64,000 bases of DNA from Bryobacterales bacterium (GCA_016713735.1 JADJOP010000034.1:248001-312000), one strand, 5' to 3'; counted from the first letter of the stretch, positions 1 to 9,303 are shown. Notes: a model not told the origin generated them from the sequence alone. Translations and numbers: made by a program.

Positions 1-2
1 AC

Positions 3-1886
3 GACCAGTTTCCGCAGATCAACTTCGGCTTCGACACCATCGGAGGCCAAGCCTTCGGCACGCGGGCTTCGCTGAACTGGGACATCCAGGAGATGCTCAC
101 GAAGGTCACCGGGAACCACACCACCAAGTTCGGCTTCAACTACCGCATTCTCTACGGCGGCAACAGGCAGGGGGCGGCGCTGTCGGGCGATTACGCATTT
201 GGCGGCTTGACGAGCAACCCGCAATCGCCGGCCGGCACCGGCAACAACATGGCGCAGTTTCTCACCGGCGATGTGAGCAGCTCCTACATTGACCGCATTC
301 TCGGCAACTCCAACCACGGCACAGCGATCAGCTGGTTTGTCCAGGACGATTGGAAGGTCAGCCGCCGCCTTTCGCTCAACCTCGGCATTCGTTGGGACTG
401 GCAGCAGAGTCCCTACGAGCGCTACAACGGCCTGATCGACTTCGATCCCAGCGCACGCGTGACGGGCTCGCCTTTTGTAGGCAATACGGTATTCGCGGGC
501 CGCAATGGCCAACCGCGCAGCTTCCGCAAGGAAGATTACAACGACTTCGCCCCGCGCTTCGGATTCGCTCTCGACGTGTTCGGCTCGGGCAAGACCGTCA
601 TTCGAGGCGGTTATGGTATCTACTACCCCTCCATCTTCTTCCGGCCCTTCCTGGGCAACCCGCAGCTGTTCTCCAGCACGCGCACGAACTACGTCGCGCA
701 AGGTCCCGGCCAGCGCGCCTTCCGCTTTCAGGATGGGTTCCCGACCAAACCGCTGGAATCGCCCGGCGCCGCGGCCGGTCCGCTGGCGCTGCTGGGCCAG
801 GGCGTGAGCTTTACGCAACGCGATGAGACGACACCTCTCACGCAGCAGTGGAATTTCGGCATCCAGCATCAGATCGCCAACTGGCTGATCGACGTCACCT
901 ACGCCGGCAACAAGGGCAACGGCTTCATGGCCGGCGGCTACAACCTGAACCAGGTGGACCCCGCCGTGCGCTTTCAACTCCAGCAGAACCTCAACACGCC
1001 GGTTCCGAATCCCTACGCGGGCCTCGTTCCTGGCGGGCTGGGGGCGGCCACGATCACCCGGGAGCGCTCCCTGATGCCGTTTCCGTATTACACCGGCGTC
1101 ACCGTCAGCAATCCGCTGCTGGGCAACTATCTCTCGCATCAGCTGCAGCTGAACATCCAGCGCCGCATGAGGAACGGACTACTTCTGAACTTCGCTTACA
1201 CCAACGGCAAGAAGTTCAGCGACTCGACGCTGGTGCCGGTCGACTTCGGGCCGATTGAACAGATCACGGACAACGGCTTCCAGGACGGCTTGTACAACCG
1301 CAAGCTGAACCGTTCGATCGACCCGGGCGACGTCAGCCAGCGGCTGGTGGTGAGCGCTCTCTATGAGCTGCCCTTCGGCCGGGGCAAGGCATTCAACCCC
1401 TCCAACGGCGTCGCACAACGCATCGTCGGCGGCTGGCAGATCAACATGATCTCGGTCATGCAAACGGGCATTCCGCTCACCGTCCGTGGCGCCAACAACA
1501 ACGCCGCCGACCGTCCCAACTCCACCGGCGTCAGCGCGGAACTGCCGAGCGACCAGCGCACCGCGCAGCGCTGGTTTGACACGACGCAGTTTGTCAATCC
1601 ACCGCAGTTCACGCTCGGCAACGTGAGCCGCACGATCGGCGACGTGCGCCACCCCGGCACGGTCAACTTCGACCTTTCTCTCGTGAAGGACACTCGCATC
1701 ACGGAGCGCTTCAACCTGCAATTCCGCGCGGAAGCATTCAACGCTCTCAATCACGTCAACTACGGCCTGGTGGACGACACGTTCGGGGCAGGTCCCGACG
1801 GCAAGAACGCCCGCGCGCAGTTCGGCACGATCACCACGGCGCGTGACGCGCGCATCATGCAGTTGGGTTTGAAGCTGATTTTCTAA
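3..1886 (+). CDS. Oar-like TonB-dependent outer-membrane receptor, C-terminal part (5' end outside window)
   Basis: The reading frame is already open at position 3, so the gene begins before the window; about 627 residues are visible. They contain the pattern typical of acidobacterial Oar-like receptors: an NNMAQFLTGD segment, the FVQDDWKVSRRLSLNLGIRWD strand region, a 'QQWNFGIQHQI' strand, and a C-terminal 'FNALNHVNYG' segment ending in a hydrophobic strand with terminal Phe, as expected for a beta-barrel inserted by the BAM machinery. It is paralogous in layout to the complete receptor at 13094-16558. The N-terminal carboxypeptidase-regulatory and plug domains are presumably upstream. The substrate cannot be read from sequence; relatives are thought to import or bind large organic ligands. 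Confidence 0.88.
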   Translation, partial: DQFPQINFGFDTIGGQAFGTRASLNWDIQEMLTKVTGNHTTKFGFNYRILYGGNRQGAALSGDYAFGGLTSNPQSPAGTGNNMAQFLTGDVSSSYIDRILGNSNHGTAISWFVQDDWKVSRRLSLNLGIRWDWQQSPYERYNGLIDFDPSARVTGSPFVGNTVFAGRNGQPRSFRKEDYNDFAPRFGFALDVFGSGKTVIRGGYGIYYPSIFFRPFLGNPQLFSSTRTNYVAQGPGQRAFRFQDGFPTKPLESPGAAAGPLALLGQGVSFTQRDETTPLTQQWNFGIQHQIANWLIDVTYAGNKGNGFMAGGYNLNQVDPAVRFQLQQNLNTPVPNPYAGLVPGGLGAATITRERSLMPFPYYTGVTVSNPLLGNYLSHQLQLNIQRRMRNGLLLNFAYTNGKKFSDSTLVPVDFGPIEQITDNGFQDGLYNRKLNRSIDPGDVSQRLVVSALYELPFGRGKAFNPSNGVAQRIVGGWQINMISVMQTGIPLTVRGANNNAADRPNSTGVSAELPSDQRTAQRWFDTTQFVNPPQFTLGNVSRTIGDVRHPGTVNFDLSLVKDTRITERFNLQFRAEAFNALNHVNYGLVDDTFGAGPDGKNARAQFGTITTARDARIMQLGLKLIF

Positions 1887-1917
1887 CCAAGGCCACAACG
1901 GGGCGGGGGAGGGACAC

Positions 1918-3573
1918 TCAGTTCCCTCCGCCCTGTCCTTGGAGACGGACCGCGGCGAGTTCCTGCGACTCGCGGCCAGCACCGCCGACCGCCGGGAAGC
2001 TCATCACCACCTCGAGCCCGCGCGGTTTGCGGTTGCGCGCTTCCACCGAACCGTGGCAGGCCTCGACGCAACTGCGAACGATAGCCAGTCCCAATCCGGT
2101 GCCGCCGGTTTTACGGTTGCGCGACTCATCGAGGCGGAAGAACGGCGTGAAGATCTTGTCCACGGCCTGTTCGGGAATGCCAGGGCCCGAGTCGGCCACG
2201 GTGATTCTCACCTGGCCGCCGCGCCGTTCGGCGGAGATTTGGATCGGGCCGCCGTCGCCGGCGTAGCGCACCGCGTTGCGCAGGAGATTGGACGCGGAGC
2301 GGAAGAGGAAATCCGGGTCGGCCATGATGGCGAGATTCGAGGCCACGTTCACTTCCACCGCGGCTCCCTCGCGGGCTTCTGCGCGCACGGCGCGCTGGAC
2401 GCCATCGAGTACGTTCACCGCCTCAAGCTTGATGGATCCGGCGCTCAACTCGGCTTTGGCGAAGGCCAGTAACTCGTCGGTGAGCCCGGCCATGGTCTCC
2501 ACATCCTCCATCAGGTCGCGCACATAGCTCTGGCCGTCGGGGCCGGCTTTGCGTTCGAGGATGCCGAGGGCCAGCTGCATGCGGGCCAGCGGCGAGCGCA
2601 GCTCATGGGCGACGTCGCCCAGGAATCGCTTCTGCCCGCGCGTGAAGGTCTCCAGGCGCGACGACATGCGGTTGATGGCGGCACCGAGCAGGCCCAGCTC
2701 ATCGCGCCGCGTGTCGCCGACGTGCACATCGAAGTTGCCTTCGGCAATCTCCGCCGTGGCGCGCATCATGCGAGCCGTCGATTGAGTGAGGCCATGCACA
2801 AGCGGCAGCCAGCAGAGGAAAGAGACGACAATGGCCGCGGCTGCGATCCACAACCATGGCCGCAGTTGGAAGAAGAAGGGATTGCTGTAGAAGGTGGAGG
2901 AGACCAGCAACAAGGAGGCGCGCACCGGTTCGCCCTCGCCATCGGGAGGCAGCATGAGACGCACCCCCACCCAGTACGGCGTCGCCCCTTCGGAGACGAC
3001 CAGCAGCGGCGGGGTCGGGTTGAAGTAGGGGATGGTGCGGAAATAGCGCCGGCGCATCTCGCTCTCGGCCTCTTTGATTTCCCTCCCCGCGTCTTTCAGT
3101 TCCCTGCCGGCGGCCTTCATTTCGCGCTGCATCCGGCGCAGCTCCTCCTCGCGGTTGGCGGGTGGTTCGGGCGGAGGGCCGGGGCCTTTCCATTCGCGGA
3201 AGAGGTTGAAGCCGGGAATTCCGCGCTGCGGCGGGCGCACGAGCCGTTCTTGCACCACGGCGGGCAGCTCCAGGCGGGGACCGGCCATCACCTCGCCGTC
3301 GGTCTGGATGAGCATGAAGGTGACGCCCTGCTCGTCGGAGTACTGCTTGAGCAGGCGGCTCCATTGCAAACGGTCGTGCTGCTGCATTTCCAAGGCGAGG
3401 CTGCGCGAGACGCTGCTGATGCGGTCGCGCGCCGTCGACATGAGGAACGACTCCAGCTCCTCGCTCAACTGCCAGCGCACGAAGACGACGAACACGACGG
3501 CCAGCAGAGCCACGTTGAGCAGAGCGAGCAGGGCGAATTTCGTCGACAGGGAGAAGCGGGGGTTTACTCCCAT
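1918..3573 (-). CDS. Sensor histidine kinase, CpxA-like
   Basis: Inner-membrane sensor kinase of 551 residues. A first membrane segment lies at about 12-32 and a second at about 239-261, enclosing a roughly 200-residue periplasmic domain with a proline-rich patch and a charged, probably coiled-coil stretch (about 141-177). A HAMP linker follows, then a HisKA H-box with the phosphoacceptor at about His323 (VAHELRSPL), an N-box Asn at about 433, a DSGPGI box and a GTGLGLA box, so the kinase looks intact. Its start overlaps the end of the upstream response-regulator gene by 10 bases, which implies translational coupling. The divergent neighbour encodes an LTxxQ periplasmic protein, the partner type of CpxA in enterobacteria. 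The CpxA-like label is an inference from architecture and context. Confidence 0.9.
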   Translation of the reverse strand: MGVNPRFSLSTKFALLALLNVALLAVVFVVFVRWQLSEELESFLMSTARDRISSVSRSLALEMQQHDRLQWSRLLKQYSDEQGVTFMLIQTDGEVMAGPRLELPAVVQERLVRPPQRGIPGFNLFREWKGPGPPPEPPANREEELRRMQREMKAAGRELKDAGREIKEAESEMRRRYFRTIPYFNPTPPLLVVSEGATPYWVGVRLMLPPDGEGEPVRASLLLVSSTFYSNPFFFQLRPWLWIAAAAIVVSFLCWLPLVHGLTQSTARMMRATAEIAEGNFDVHVGDTRRDELGLLGAAINRMSSRLETFTRGQKRFLGDVAHELRSPLARMQLALGILERKAGPDGQSYVRDLMEDVETMAGLTDELLAFAKAELSAGSIKLEAVNVLDGVQRAVRAEAREGAAVEVNVASNLAIMADPDFLFRSASNLLRNAVRYAGDGGPIQISAERRGGQVRITVADSGPGIPEQAVDKIFTPFFRLDESRNRKTGGTGLGLAIVRSCVEACHGSVEARNRKPRGLEVVMSFPAVGGAGRESQELAAVRLQGQGGGN

Positions 3574-4319
3574 GGTTCACTCCCCGGTTTGCGCATGCGG
3601 TAGCCGGCGCCGCGCACGGTCTCGATGAACTTAGGCGATTTCGGATCGTCGCCCAGCTTTTTGCGCAGCGAGGAGATGTGGACGTCGATGGAGCGGTCAA
3701 AGGCCTCGAAGTCGCGCTCGGCCACTTCCAGCAGCAGGGCCTCGCGGGTTTTCACGCGGCCCACGCCGCGGGCCAGGGCGAGCAGCATGTCGTATTCAAT
3801 CGGAGTCAGCACGAGCGGTTTGCCGTCGAGGGCGGCCTCGCGCGCTTCGGGGTCGATGGAGAGCGGGCCGACCACAACGGTGGCGCGCGCTTCCTCGCCC
3901 TTGGTATGGGCCTTGGCCGTGATCATGGAACGCCGCAGCACAGCTCGCAGCCGGGCCAGCAGTTCGCGCGTGGAAAAGGTCTTGGGGAGGTAGTCGTCGG
4001 CGCCGACTTCGAGTCCGGCGATGCGGTCCGGCTCGTCACCGAGGGCAGTGAGCATGAGCACGGGAACCTGGCTTGTCCTGCGCAGCTCGCGCAGCACTTC
4101 CATGCCGTTCATGCCCGGCATCATGACGTCGAGAATGACGGCGGAGTAGTTGCCTTCGCGGGCCTGCTTCAGCCCGGCCACACCGTTGTGGACGAGGTCC
4201 ACCTGGTAGCCGAGCGGCTCCAGGTAGTCGCGCAGCAGACGGGCCAGCTTTTCGTCGTCGTCGACAATCAGCAGACGCGTCGCGGACAGTTCCATTTCCT
4301 GAGCCCCGGTTCCGCTCAT
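3564..4319 (-). CDS. OmpR/CpxR-family response regulator
   Basis: Response regulator of 251 residues: an N-terminal receiver domain with the acidic pocket DDD at about 20-22, phosphoacceptor Asp at about 64 (VILDVMMPG) and Lys at about 113, in a KTF rather than the usual KPF context. It is followed by an OmpR-type winged helix with 'LTPIEYDMLLALA' and a C-terminal 'ETVRGAGYRMRKPG' wing. The start at 4319 is preferred over upstream in-frame codons because an AAAGG ribosome-binding sequence lies six bases ahead. The gene is cotranscribed with the kinase. GTAAA direct repeats lie about 65-80 bases upstream of the start and suggest autoregulation. Confidence 0.92.
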   Translation of the reverse strand: MSGTGAQEMELSATRLLIVDDDEKLARLLRDYLEPLGYQVDLVHNGVAGLKQAREGNYSAVILDVMMPGMNGMEVLRELRRTSQVPVLMLTALGDEPDRIAGLEVGADDYLPKTFSTRELLARLRAVLRRSMITAKAHTKGEEARATVVVGPLSIDPEAREAALDGKPLVLTPIEYDMLLALARGVGRVKTREALLLEVAERDFEAFDRSIDVHISSLRKKLGDDPKSPKFIETVRGAGYRMRKPGSEPWE

Positions 4320-4351
4320 CTTCGGCCTTTCATCCTCTCTCGCCCAATTCG

Positions 4352-4357
4352 ATAGTA
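4352..4357 (-). promoter_or_regulatory. Candidate -10 element for the response regulator-kinase operon
   Basis: TACTAT on the minus strand matches four of six bases of the -10 consensus and lies about 33 bases before the regulator start codon. No acceptable -35 hexamer sits 16-18 bases further upstream; instead the GTAAA direct repeats at 4385-4400 lie just beyond, near -40 to -55 relative to a predicted start. This spacing is typical of promoters dependent on an OmpR-family activator. Prediction only. Confidence 0.35.
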
Positions 4358-4384
4358 CACACTCAACTTGCGCGCTGCCCGACA

Positions 4385-4433
4385 TTTACCCAACCTTTAC
4401 ACAAACCTACAATCGCCCACACACAACATTTAC
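4385..4433. promoter_or_regulatory. GTAAA direct repeats, candidate CpxR-type operator
   Basis: Read on the minus strand, GTAAA-N6-GTAAA occupies 4385-4400, with 11 bases from repeat start to repeat start. A third copy (TTTAC on the plus strand) is at 4429-4433, exactly 33 bases from its neighbour, i.e. three further helical turns on the same face. The E. coli CpxR box is a GTAAA-N5-GTAAA direct repeat. The site lies in the divergent gap between the OmpR/CpxR-family regulator and the CpxP/Spy-like gene, the expected place for an autoregulatory operator. Confidence 0.5.
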
Positions 4434-4478
4434 GTTGGCCTGCGAATCTGGACTTGGCCACAAGGAGGCCGGCACGAA

Positions 4479-4940
4479 ATGAAACAAGATAGCTGGTTGA
4501 AGATGCAGACCACGGTGATGGCCGGCCTGGCTCTGATGTGCAGCGTGGGCGTGGTGATGTCGCAACGCCCGGACGGCGCGCAGAAGGGGCCGATGGGCGG
4601 CGGTCAGATGGTCCAGCGGCAGTTGGACGAGATTAAGGACCGCCTGAAGCTCACCGCCGAGCAGGAAGCCAAGGTGAAGCCCATCCTCGCGGAATCGGCC
4701 AAGAATATGATGGCGATGCGCGAAAAGATGGAGCCAGGCACGCCTCCCACCGAGGAGATGATGACGGCGATGCGCGAGAGCCGCGAAACAACGGCGAAGA
4801 AGATCAACGAAGTGCTCACCACCGAGCAGCAGGCTGAATACAAGAAGATGATGGGCGAGCGGCGCGGCTTTGGGCCGGGCGGCCCTGGTGGACCCGGCGG
4901 CCCTGGCGGCCGTAAGGGCGGCCCTCCGCCGCAGCAGTAA
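4479..4940 (+). CDS. Periplasmic LTxxQ-motif protein, CpxP/Spy-like
   Basis: Predicted exported protein of 153 residues. The start at 4479 (MKQDSWLKMQ) has an AAGGAGG sequence at 4462-4468 and is followed by a hydrophobic signal segment ending near MSQRPDG. The body is helical and charged, and it carries two LTxxQ-type motifs, LTAEQ and LTTEQ, about 58 residues apart, the hallmark of the CpxP/Spy/CnrX family of periplasmic stress sensors and chaperones. The last 25 residues are a glycine/proline tract (RRGFGPGGPGGPGG followed by RKGGPPPQQ) unlike classical CpxP. It diverges from the CpxA/CpxR-like pair, so it is probably both a target and a modulator of that system. Confidence 0.8.
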   Translation: MKQDSWLKMQTTVMAGLALMCSVGVVMSQRPDGAQKGPMGGGQMVQRQLDEIKDRLKLTAEQEAKVKPILAESAKNMMAMREKMEPGTPPTEEMMTAMRESRETTAKKINEVLTTEQQAEYKKMMGERRGFGPGGPGGPGGPGGRKGGPPPQQ

Positions 4941-4970
4941 CCGCCGATTCCCCACCTGAGGCACACCGGA

Positions 4971-6230
4971 ATGAAGACCCTCATCCTCCTGCTCGCCGCC
5001 ACGTTGACGCTGGCCGCCCAACAGCCGGCCCGGCTGCTGGGTACGATCACCGGCAACGACGGCAAGGCGATCCAGGTGAAGTCCGAGCAAGGGCAGGAGA
5101 CGATGGTCCTGCCCACGCCTCAGGCCAAGATCCAAAAAGTAGCCCCCGGCGAGCGTGACCTGAGCAAAGCGCAGGCGATCACGCTCGCCGATTTGCAGCC
5201 TGGCGACCGCGTGATCGTGCGCGGCACGACGGCGGAAGGCGGCGTCCTGGCCGACTCGCTGATCATCATGACCGCCCGCGAGATCAGCCAGAAGAACGAT
5301 GCGGAGCGGCAGATGTGGCGCGACCGCGGCGTGTTCGGCGTGGTGGAGTCCGTCGATGTGAAGGATCACCAGGTGAAGCTCCGCACGCGCGTGGGCATGG
5401 AGACGAAGACGTTCACCGTGAGCACGGCGGAAAAGACGGAGATCAAGCGCTACGCGCCGGATTCGGTGAAGTTCACCGATGCCGTGACGAGCAGCCTCAG
5501 TGAGATCAAGAAGGGCGATCAACTTCGGGCGCTGGGCGTCAAGGATGACGCCAATGCGAAGCTGGCCGCCGAGCGCGTGGTGTTTGGCACCTTCCGCACC
5601 TTCGCCGGCACGGTGACCAGTGTCGATGCAACCACGAAATCGCTGCAAATGAAAGAAGCGGACGGCAAGAAGATCCTCACCGTGAGGGCTACGGCCGATT
5701 CCACGTTGAAAGCTGTTCCGCCGCAGATGGGCATGATGCTGGCCCGCATGTCCCAGATGGGCGGCGGCATGGCGCGAGCGGGCGGCCCTGGCGCGGGCGG
5801 CCCCGGCGCCGCGGGGGCACAGGCCGGGCCTGGGATGGCCGGCGGACCCCGCGCGGGCGCAGGTCCCGGTGGTCCTGGCGCGGGCGGCCCCGGCATGGGA
5901 CCGGGCGGACCCGGTGGCTTCCGGCCCGGCGGCGGCCCTCCAGACATCGCCAACATGCTCGACCGCATGCCGGCGACGGACTTTGCAGCGCTCAAGCCCG
6001 GCGACACTGTGATCGTCGCCAGCACACTCGGCGCCAGGCAGGATGACTACACAGCCATCACCCTGCTTGCCGGCGCTCAACCCATTCTCGACATGCTGGC
6101 AGCGAGCCAGCAGGCCGCGCAAATGCGCGCCGGTCCAGGCCTCTCCATTGGCGGCGCGGGGGGAATGGGCGGCGGTGCGGGTGGCGGCGAAGGCGGGCTC
6201 GGCGGGCTCGGCATCGGGATGATGCCGTGA
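4971..6230 (+). CDS. Secreted DUF5666-like protein with glycine-rich tracts
   Basis: Exported protein of 419 residues with a signal peptide of about 16 residues (MKTLILLLAATLTLAA). It contains several repeats of a small beta-rich unit, for example 'GTITGNDGKAIQVKSEQG', 'LQPGDRVIVRG', 'FGVVESVDVKDHQVKLRT' and 'FAGTVTSVDATTKSLQMKE', that resemble DUF5666 (OB-like) repeats. A glycine/proline-rich linker (about 262-325) and a glycine-rich C-terminus follow. It lies 30 bases after the CpxP-like gene and 41 bases before the receptor start, so the three probably form one operon. Biochemical function is unknown; a role in surface or metal stress is only inferred from context. Confidence 0.75.
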   Translation: MKTLILLLAATLTLAAQQPARLLGTITGNDGKAIQVKSEQGQETMVLPTPQAKIQKVAPGERDLSKAQAITLADLQPGDRVIVRGTTAEGGVLADSLIIMTAREISQKNDAERQMWRDRGVFGVVESVDVKDHQVKLRTRVGMETKTFTVSTAEKTEIKRYAPDSVKFTDAVTSSLSEIKKGDQLRALGVKDDANAKLAAERVVFGTFRTFAGTVTSVDATTKSLQMKEADGKKILTVRATADSTLKAVPPQMGMMLARMSQMGGGMARAGGPGAGGPGAAGAQAGPGMAGGPRAGAGPGGPGAGGPGMGPGGPGGFRPGGGPPDIANMLDRMPATDFAALKPGDTVIVASTLGARQDDYTAITLLAGAQPILDMLAASQQAAQMRAGPGLSIGGAGGMGGGAGGGEGGLGGLGIGMMP

Positions 6231-6271
6231 TGCGCCCAACAGGAATCGTTTTCTCGATTGCAGGTGAATTC

Positions 6272-9253
6272 ATGAACTCCCTACGTTCCTTTCCAATTGC
6301 GGCGCTGTTGGCGATGCTGGTCGCGGCGTCCGCTCTCGCGCAGGTCGCCGGCATCCGCGGCAAGGTGACCGACCCTTCGGGCGCGGTGATTCCCAAAGCC
6401 GATGTTCGCCTGCGCGATGCCGGCGGCCGCGAGCAGCGCACCACAACGAACGAGACCGGCTCCTTCGAGGTCCGCGTCGCGCGGCCCGGCAACTACACGC
6501 TGGTGGTCCAGTCGAAGGGCTTCACGCCGTATGCGCTCGAAGCGGTGGAGATCAACAGCATGCTCACCTTCGATGTGCAGATGACCATCGCCACGCAGGC
6601 CGAGAAGGTGGACATCCAGGACGAAGTGGCGGGAGTTACCACCGATCCGTTGGACAACGCCGGGGCGATCACGCTCAAGGCGGAAGACCTGAAGAGCTTC
6701 TCCGACGATCCCGATACGCTTGCCGATGAACTGCAGGCGCTGGCCGGGCCGGGCGCGGGCCCCAACGGCGGGCAGATTTACATTGATGGCTTCACGGGCG
6801 GCAAGATGCCGCCGAAGTCGTCGATTCGTGAGATCCGTATCAACCGCAACCCCTATTCGGCCGAGTTTGACCGCATCGGTTTCGGCCGCATTGAGATTCT
6901 CACCAAACCCGGCTCGGACAAGTTCCGCGGCGACCTCTTTTTCAACTTCAGCGACGAGGCACTCAACTCGCGCAACCCGTTCGCGACCAATAAGCCGCCC
7001 TATCAGACGCGCATGTACGGCGGCCGCATCTCAGGCCCGATCAACAAGAAGGCCTCGTTTGGCCTCGATATCGAAGGCCGCAACGTGGACGAGAACGCCG
7101 TGGTGAATGCGACGATCCTCAACACCGAGCTGGTCGCGACGCCGTTCCAGCAGGCCGTCGTGACGCCGCAGACGCGCTACTCGATCTCACCACGGTTGGA
7201 TTACGCCCTCAGCGAGAAGCACACGCTGATTCTGCGCTACGCCTATTCGCCAATGAACTCGGACAACCGGGGCGTGGGCCAGTTTGCCCTGCCCAGCCGC
7301 GCCTACAACACGCGCGACCGGGACCACTCGATCCAACTGACGGAGACCGCCGTGCTGAGCGCGCGTTCGGTGAACGAGTTCCGCTTCATGTACAACCGCT
7401 CGACGATGGTTCAGGACGGCGACAACACGCTGGCCGCCATCAACGTCCTGGATGCCTTCAACGGCGGCGGGGCGCAGATGGGCCTGGCCGACCAGCGCTC
7501 GACGCGCTTTGAGTTCAACAACTCCACCAGCTACATCATGGGCCGGCATTCGTTCAAGTTTGGCGGGCGCGTCCGCGGCGGTTCGCTCGACGACATTTCA
7601 CCGAACAACTTCGGCGGCACCTACTCCTTTGCTGGCGGCCAAGCTCCGGCGCTGGATGCCAACAACCAGGTGATCGGCGGCGGCGCTCTGGTCCAGATCA
7701 CCTCGCTCGAACGGTACCGCCGCACGCTCGCTTTCCAAAGCCTGGGCTACACGCCGGCGCAGATCCGGGCGCTGGGCGGGGGCGCGAGCCAGCTCACCAT
7801 CAACGGCGGCAACCCGGCGGCCAGCGTCTCCCAATGGGACGCCGGCCTCTTTGGCACCTGGGACTGGCGCGCCTCGGCGCGATTGACGCTGAGCGGCGGC
7901 CTGCGCTGGGAAGACCAGACCAACATTTCCAACCACAACAACTTCGCGCCGCGTCTCGGCCTCGCCTACGCGCTGGACGGCCGCAATGGCAAGGCCACGA
8001 AGACCGTACTGCGCATCGGCAGCGGCATCTTTTATGACCGCGTCGGCGAGGGGCTGACGCTCAACGCACTGCGCTTCAACGGCGTCAACCAGGTGAACTA
8101 TATCGTTCCCAACCCGGACTTCTTCCCCAACACGCCGGCGGCGACCGACCTGGCGCCTTTCGCCAACGTGCTCACCATCCGGCAACTGGCCGGCGACATC
8201 AAGGCCGGTTACCTGATCCAATCCTCGGCCGGCATCGAACGCCAGTTGCCGAAGAACACGACCATGGCGGTCAACTACATCTTCAGCCGCGGCGTGAACA
8301 TGCTGCGCTCGCGCAACATCAACTCGCCCTACGCCGACGGCACACGGCCGTACGGCAATGTCGGCAATATCTTCCTCTCCGAGTCCACCGGCTTCAGCCG
8401 CCAGCACCAGATCATGACGAACTTCAACACGCGCTTCAGCCGCTACGTGAGCCTCTTCGGCTTCTACCTGCTGAACTATGCGCGCAGCGACACGGACGGC
8501 TCCGGCAGTTCGCCGGCCGACCCCTACAACCTGACCACGGAGTGGGGCCCGTCGCGCATGGATACGCGCCACCGCTTCGTGCTTGGCGGCTCGCTCAACG
8601 CCAAGTGGGGCATCTCGCTGAACCCCTTCATGATGGTCTCCTCCGGCGCGCCCTTCAACATCGTGACGGGCCGAGACACCAACGGCGACTCGCAATTTCT
8701 CGACCGCCCGGCGTTTGCAACGAATCTGACCGCGCCCGGCGTCGTCCAAACCATCTACGGCCCCTTCCAAACCAATCCCGGACCTAACGACACGATTATC
8801 CCGCGCAACTATGCCCGTGGCCCTGGCCAGTTTTCGCTCAACATGCGGCTCGGCAAGAGCTGGAGCTTCGGCGGCGACTCCGAACGTGCCCAGGCCGGCC
8901 CAGGTGAGATGCCGATGGGCCCGCCTCCGGGCGGTGGTCCAGGCGGCGGCGGCCCAGGTGGCGGCGGCCCGCGCATGGGTGGTGGCGGCGGTGGCATGCG
9001 TGGCGGACCCGGCGGACCCGGCGGCCCGATGGGAATGTTTGGCGGAAGCAGCGCGCGCAAGAAGTACAACCTCACGCTTTCCGTCCAGGCGCGGAACCTT
9101 TTGAATACCGTGAATTTGTCCACTCCGAACGGTAACCTCAGTTCGCCTTTGTTCGGCATTTCTACTTCGACAGCGGGCGGATTCGGCCCAGGCGGGGGAG
9201 GGGGCGAGGGCCCCAACCGGCGCATCGAGCTGTCGCTTCGCTTCTCGTTCTGA
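6272..9253 (+). CDS. Oar-like TonB-dependent receptor with glycine-rich insert
   Basis: Outer-membrane receptor of 993 residues. The start at 6272 (MNSLRSFPIA) has AGGTG five bases upstream and is followed directly by a signal peptide ending near ALAQV. The domain order is a carboxypeptidase-regulatory (CarboxypepD_reg) domain at about 25-105 (GIRGKVTDPSGAVIPKADV), a plug-like region with 'GGQIYIDGFTGGKMPPKSSI', and a long beta-barrel ending RIELSLRFSF with the terminal Phe. Unusually, about 50 glycine-rich residues (near 874-925) interrupt the barrel before the last strands, with another short glycine run later. The gene closes the CpxP-like/DUF5666-like operon and is followed by two hairpins with terminator character. 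Confidence 0.88.
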   Translation: MNSLRSFPIAALLAMLVAASALAQVAGIRGKVTDPSGAVIPKADVRLRDAGGREQRTTTNETGSFEVRVARPGNYTLVVQSKGFTPYALEAVEINSMLTFDVQMTIATQAEKVDIQDEVAGVTTDPLDNAGAITLKAEDLKSFSDDPDTLADELQALAGPGAGPNGGQIYIDGFTGGKMPPKSSIREIRINRNPYSAEFDRIGFGRIEILTKPGSDKFRGDLFFNFSDEALNSRNPFATNKPPYQTRMYGGRISGPINKKASFGLDIEGRNVDENAVVNATILNTELVATPFQQAVVTPQTRYSISPRLDYALSEKHTLILRYAYSPMNSDNRGVGQFALPSRAYNTRDRDHSIQLTETAVLSARSVNEFRFMYNRSTMVQDGDNTLAAINVLDAFNGGGAQMGLADQRSTRFEFNNSTSYIMGRHSFKFGGRVRGGSLDDISPNNFGGTYSFAGGQAPALDANNQVIGGGALVQITSLERYRRTLAFQSLGYTPAQIRALGGGASQLTINGGNPAASVSQWDAGLFGTWDWRASARLTLSGGLRWEDQTNISNHNNFAPRLGLAYALDGRNGKATKTVLRIGSGIFYDRVGEGLTLNALRFNGVNQVNYIVPNPDFFPNTPAATDLAPFANVLTIRQLAGDIKAGYLIQSSAGIERQLPKNTTMAVNYIFSRGVNMLRSRNINSPYADGTRPYGNVGNIFLSESTGFSRQHQIMTNFNTRFSRYVSLFGFYLLNYARSDTDGSGSSPADPYNLTTEWGPSRMDTRHRFVLGGSLNAKWGISLNPFMMVSSGAPFNIVTGRDTNGDSQFLDRPAFATNLTAPGVVQTIYGPFQTNPGPNDTIIPRNYARGPGQFSLNMRLGKSWSFGGDSERAQAGPGEMPMGPPPGGGPGGGGPGGGGPRMGGGGGGMRGGPGGPGGPMGMFGGSSARKKYNLTLSVQARNLLNTVNLSTPNGNLSSPLFGISTSTAGGFGPGGGGGEGPNRRIELSLRFSF

Positions 9254-9303
9254 GTTCCACGAGTTCTTGCCGCGGCCACCCACCCACCCTGGCCACGGCA
9301 AGC

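Noticed and set aside
3564..4385. Start of the response regulator at 4385
   Set aside because: The extra 22 residues have no domain and would remove the promoter region with the GTAAA repeats; 4319 has a ribosome-binding site.
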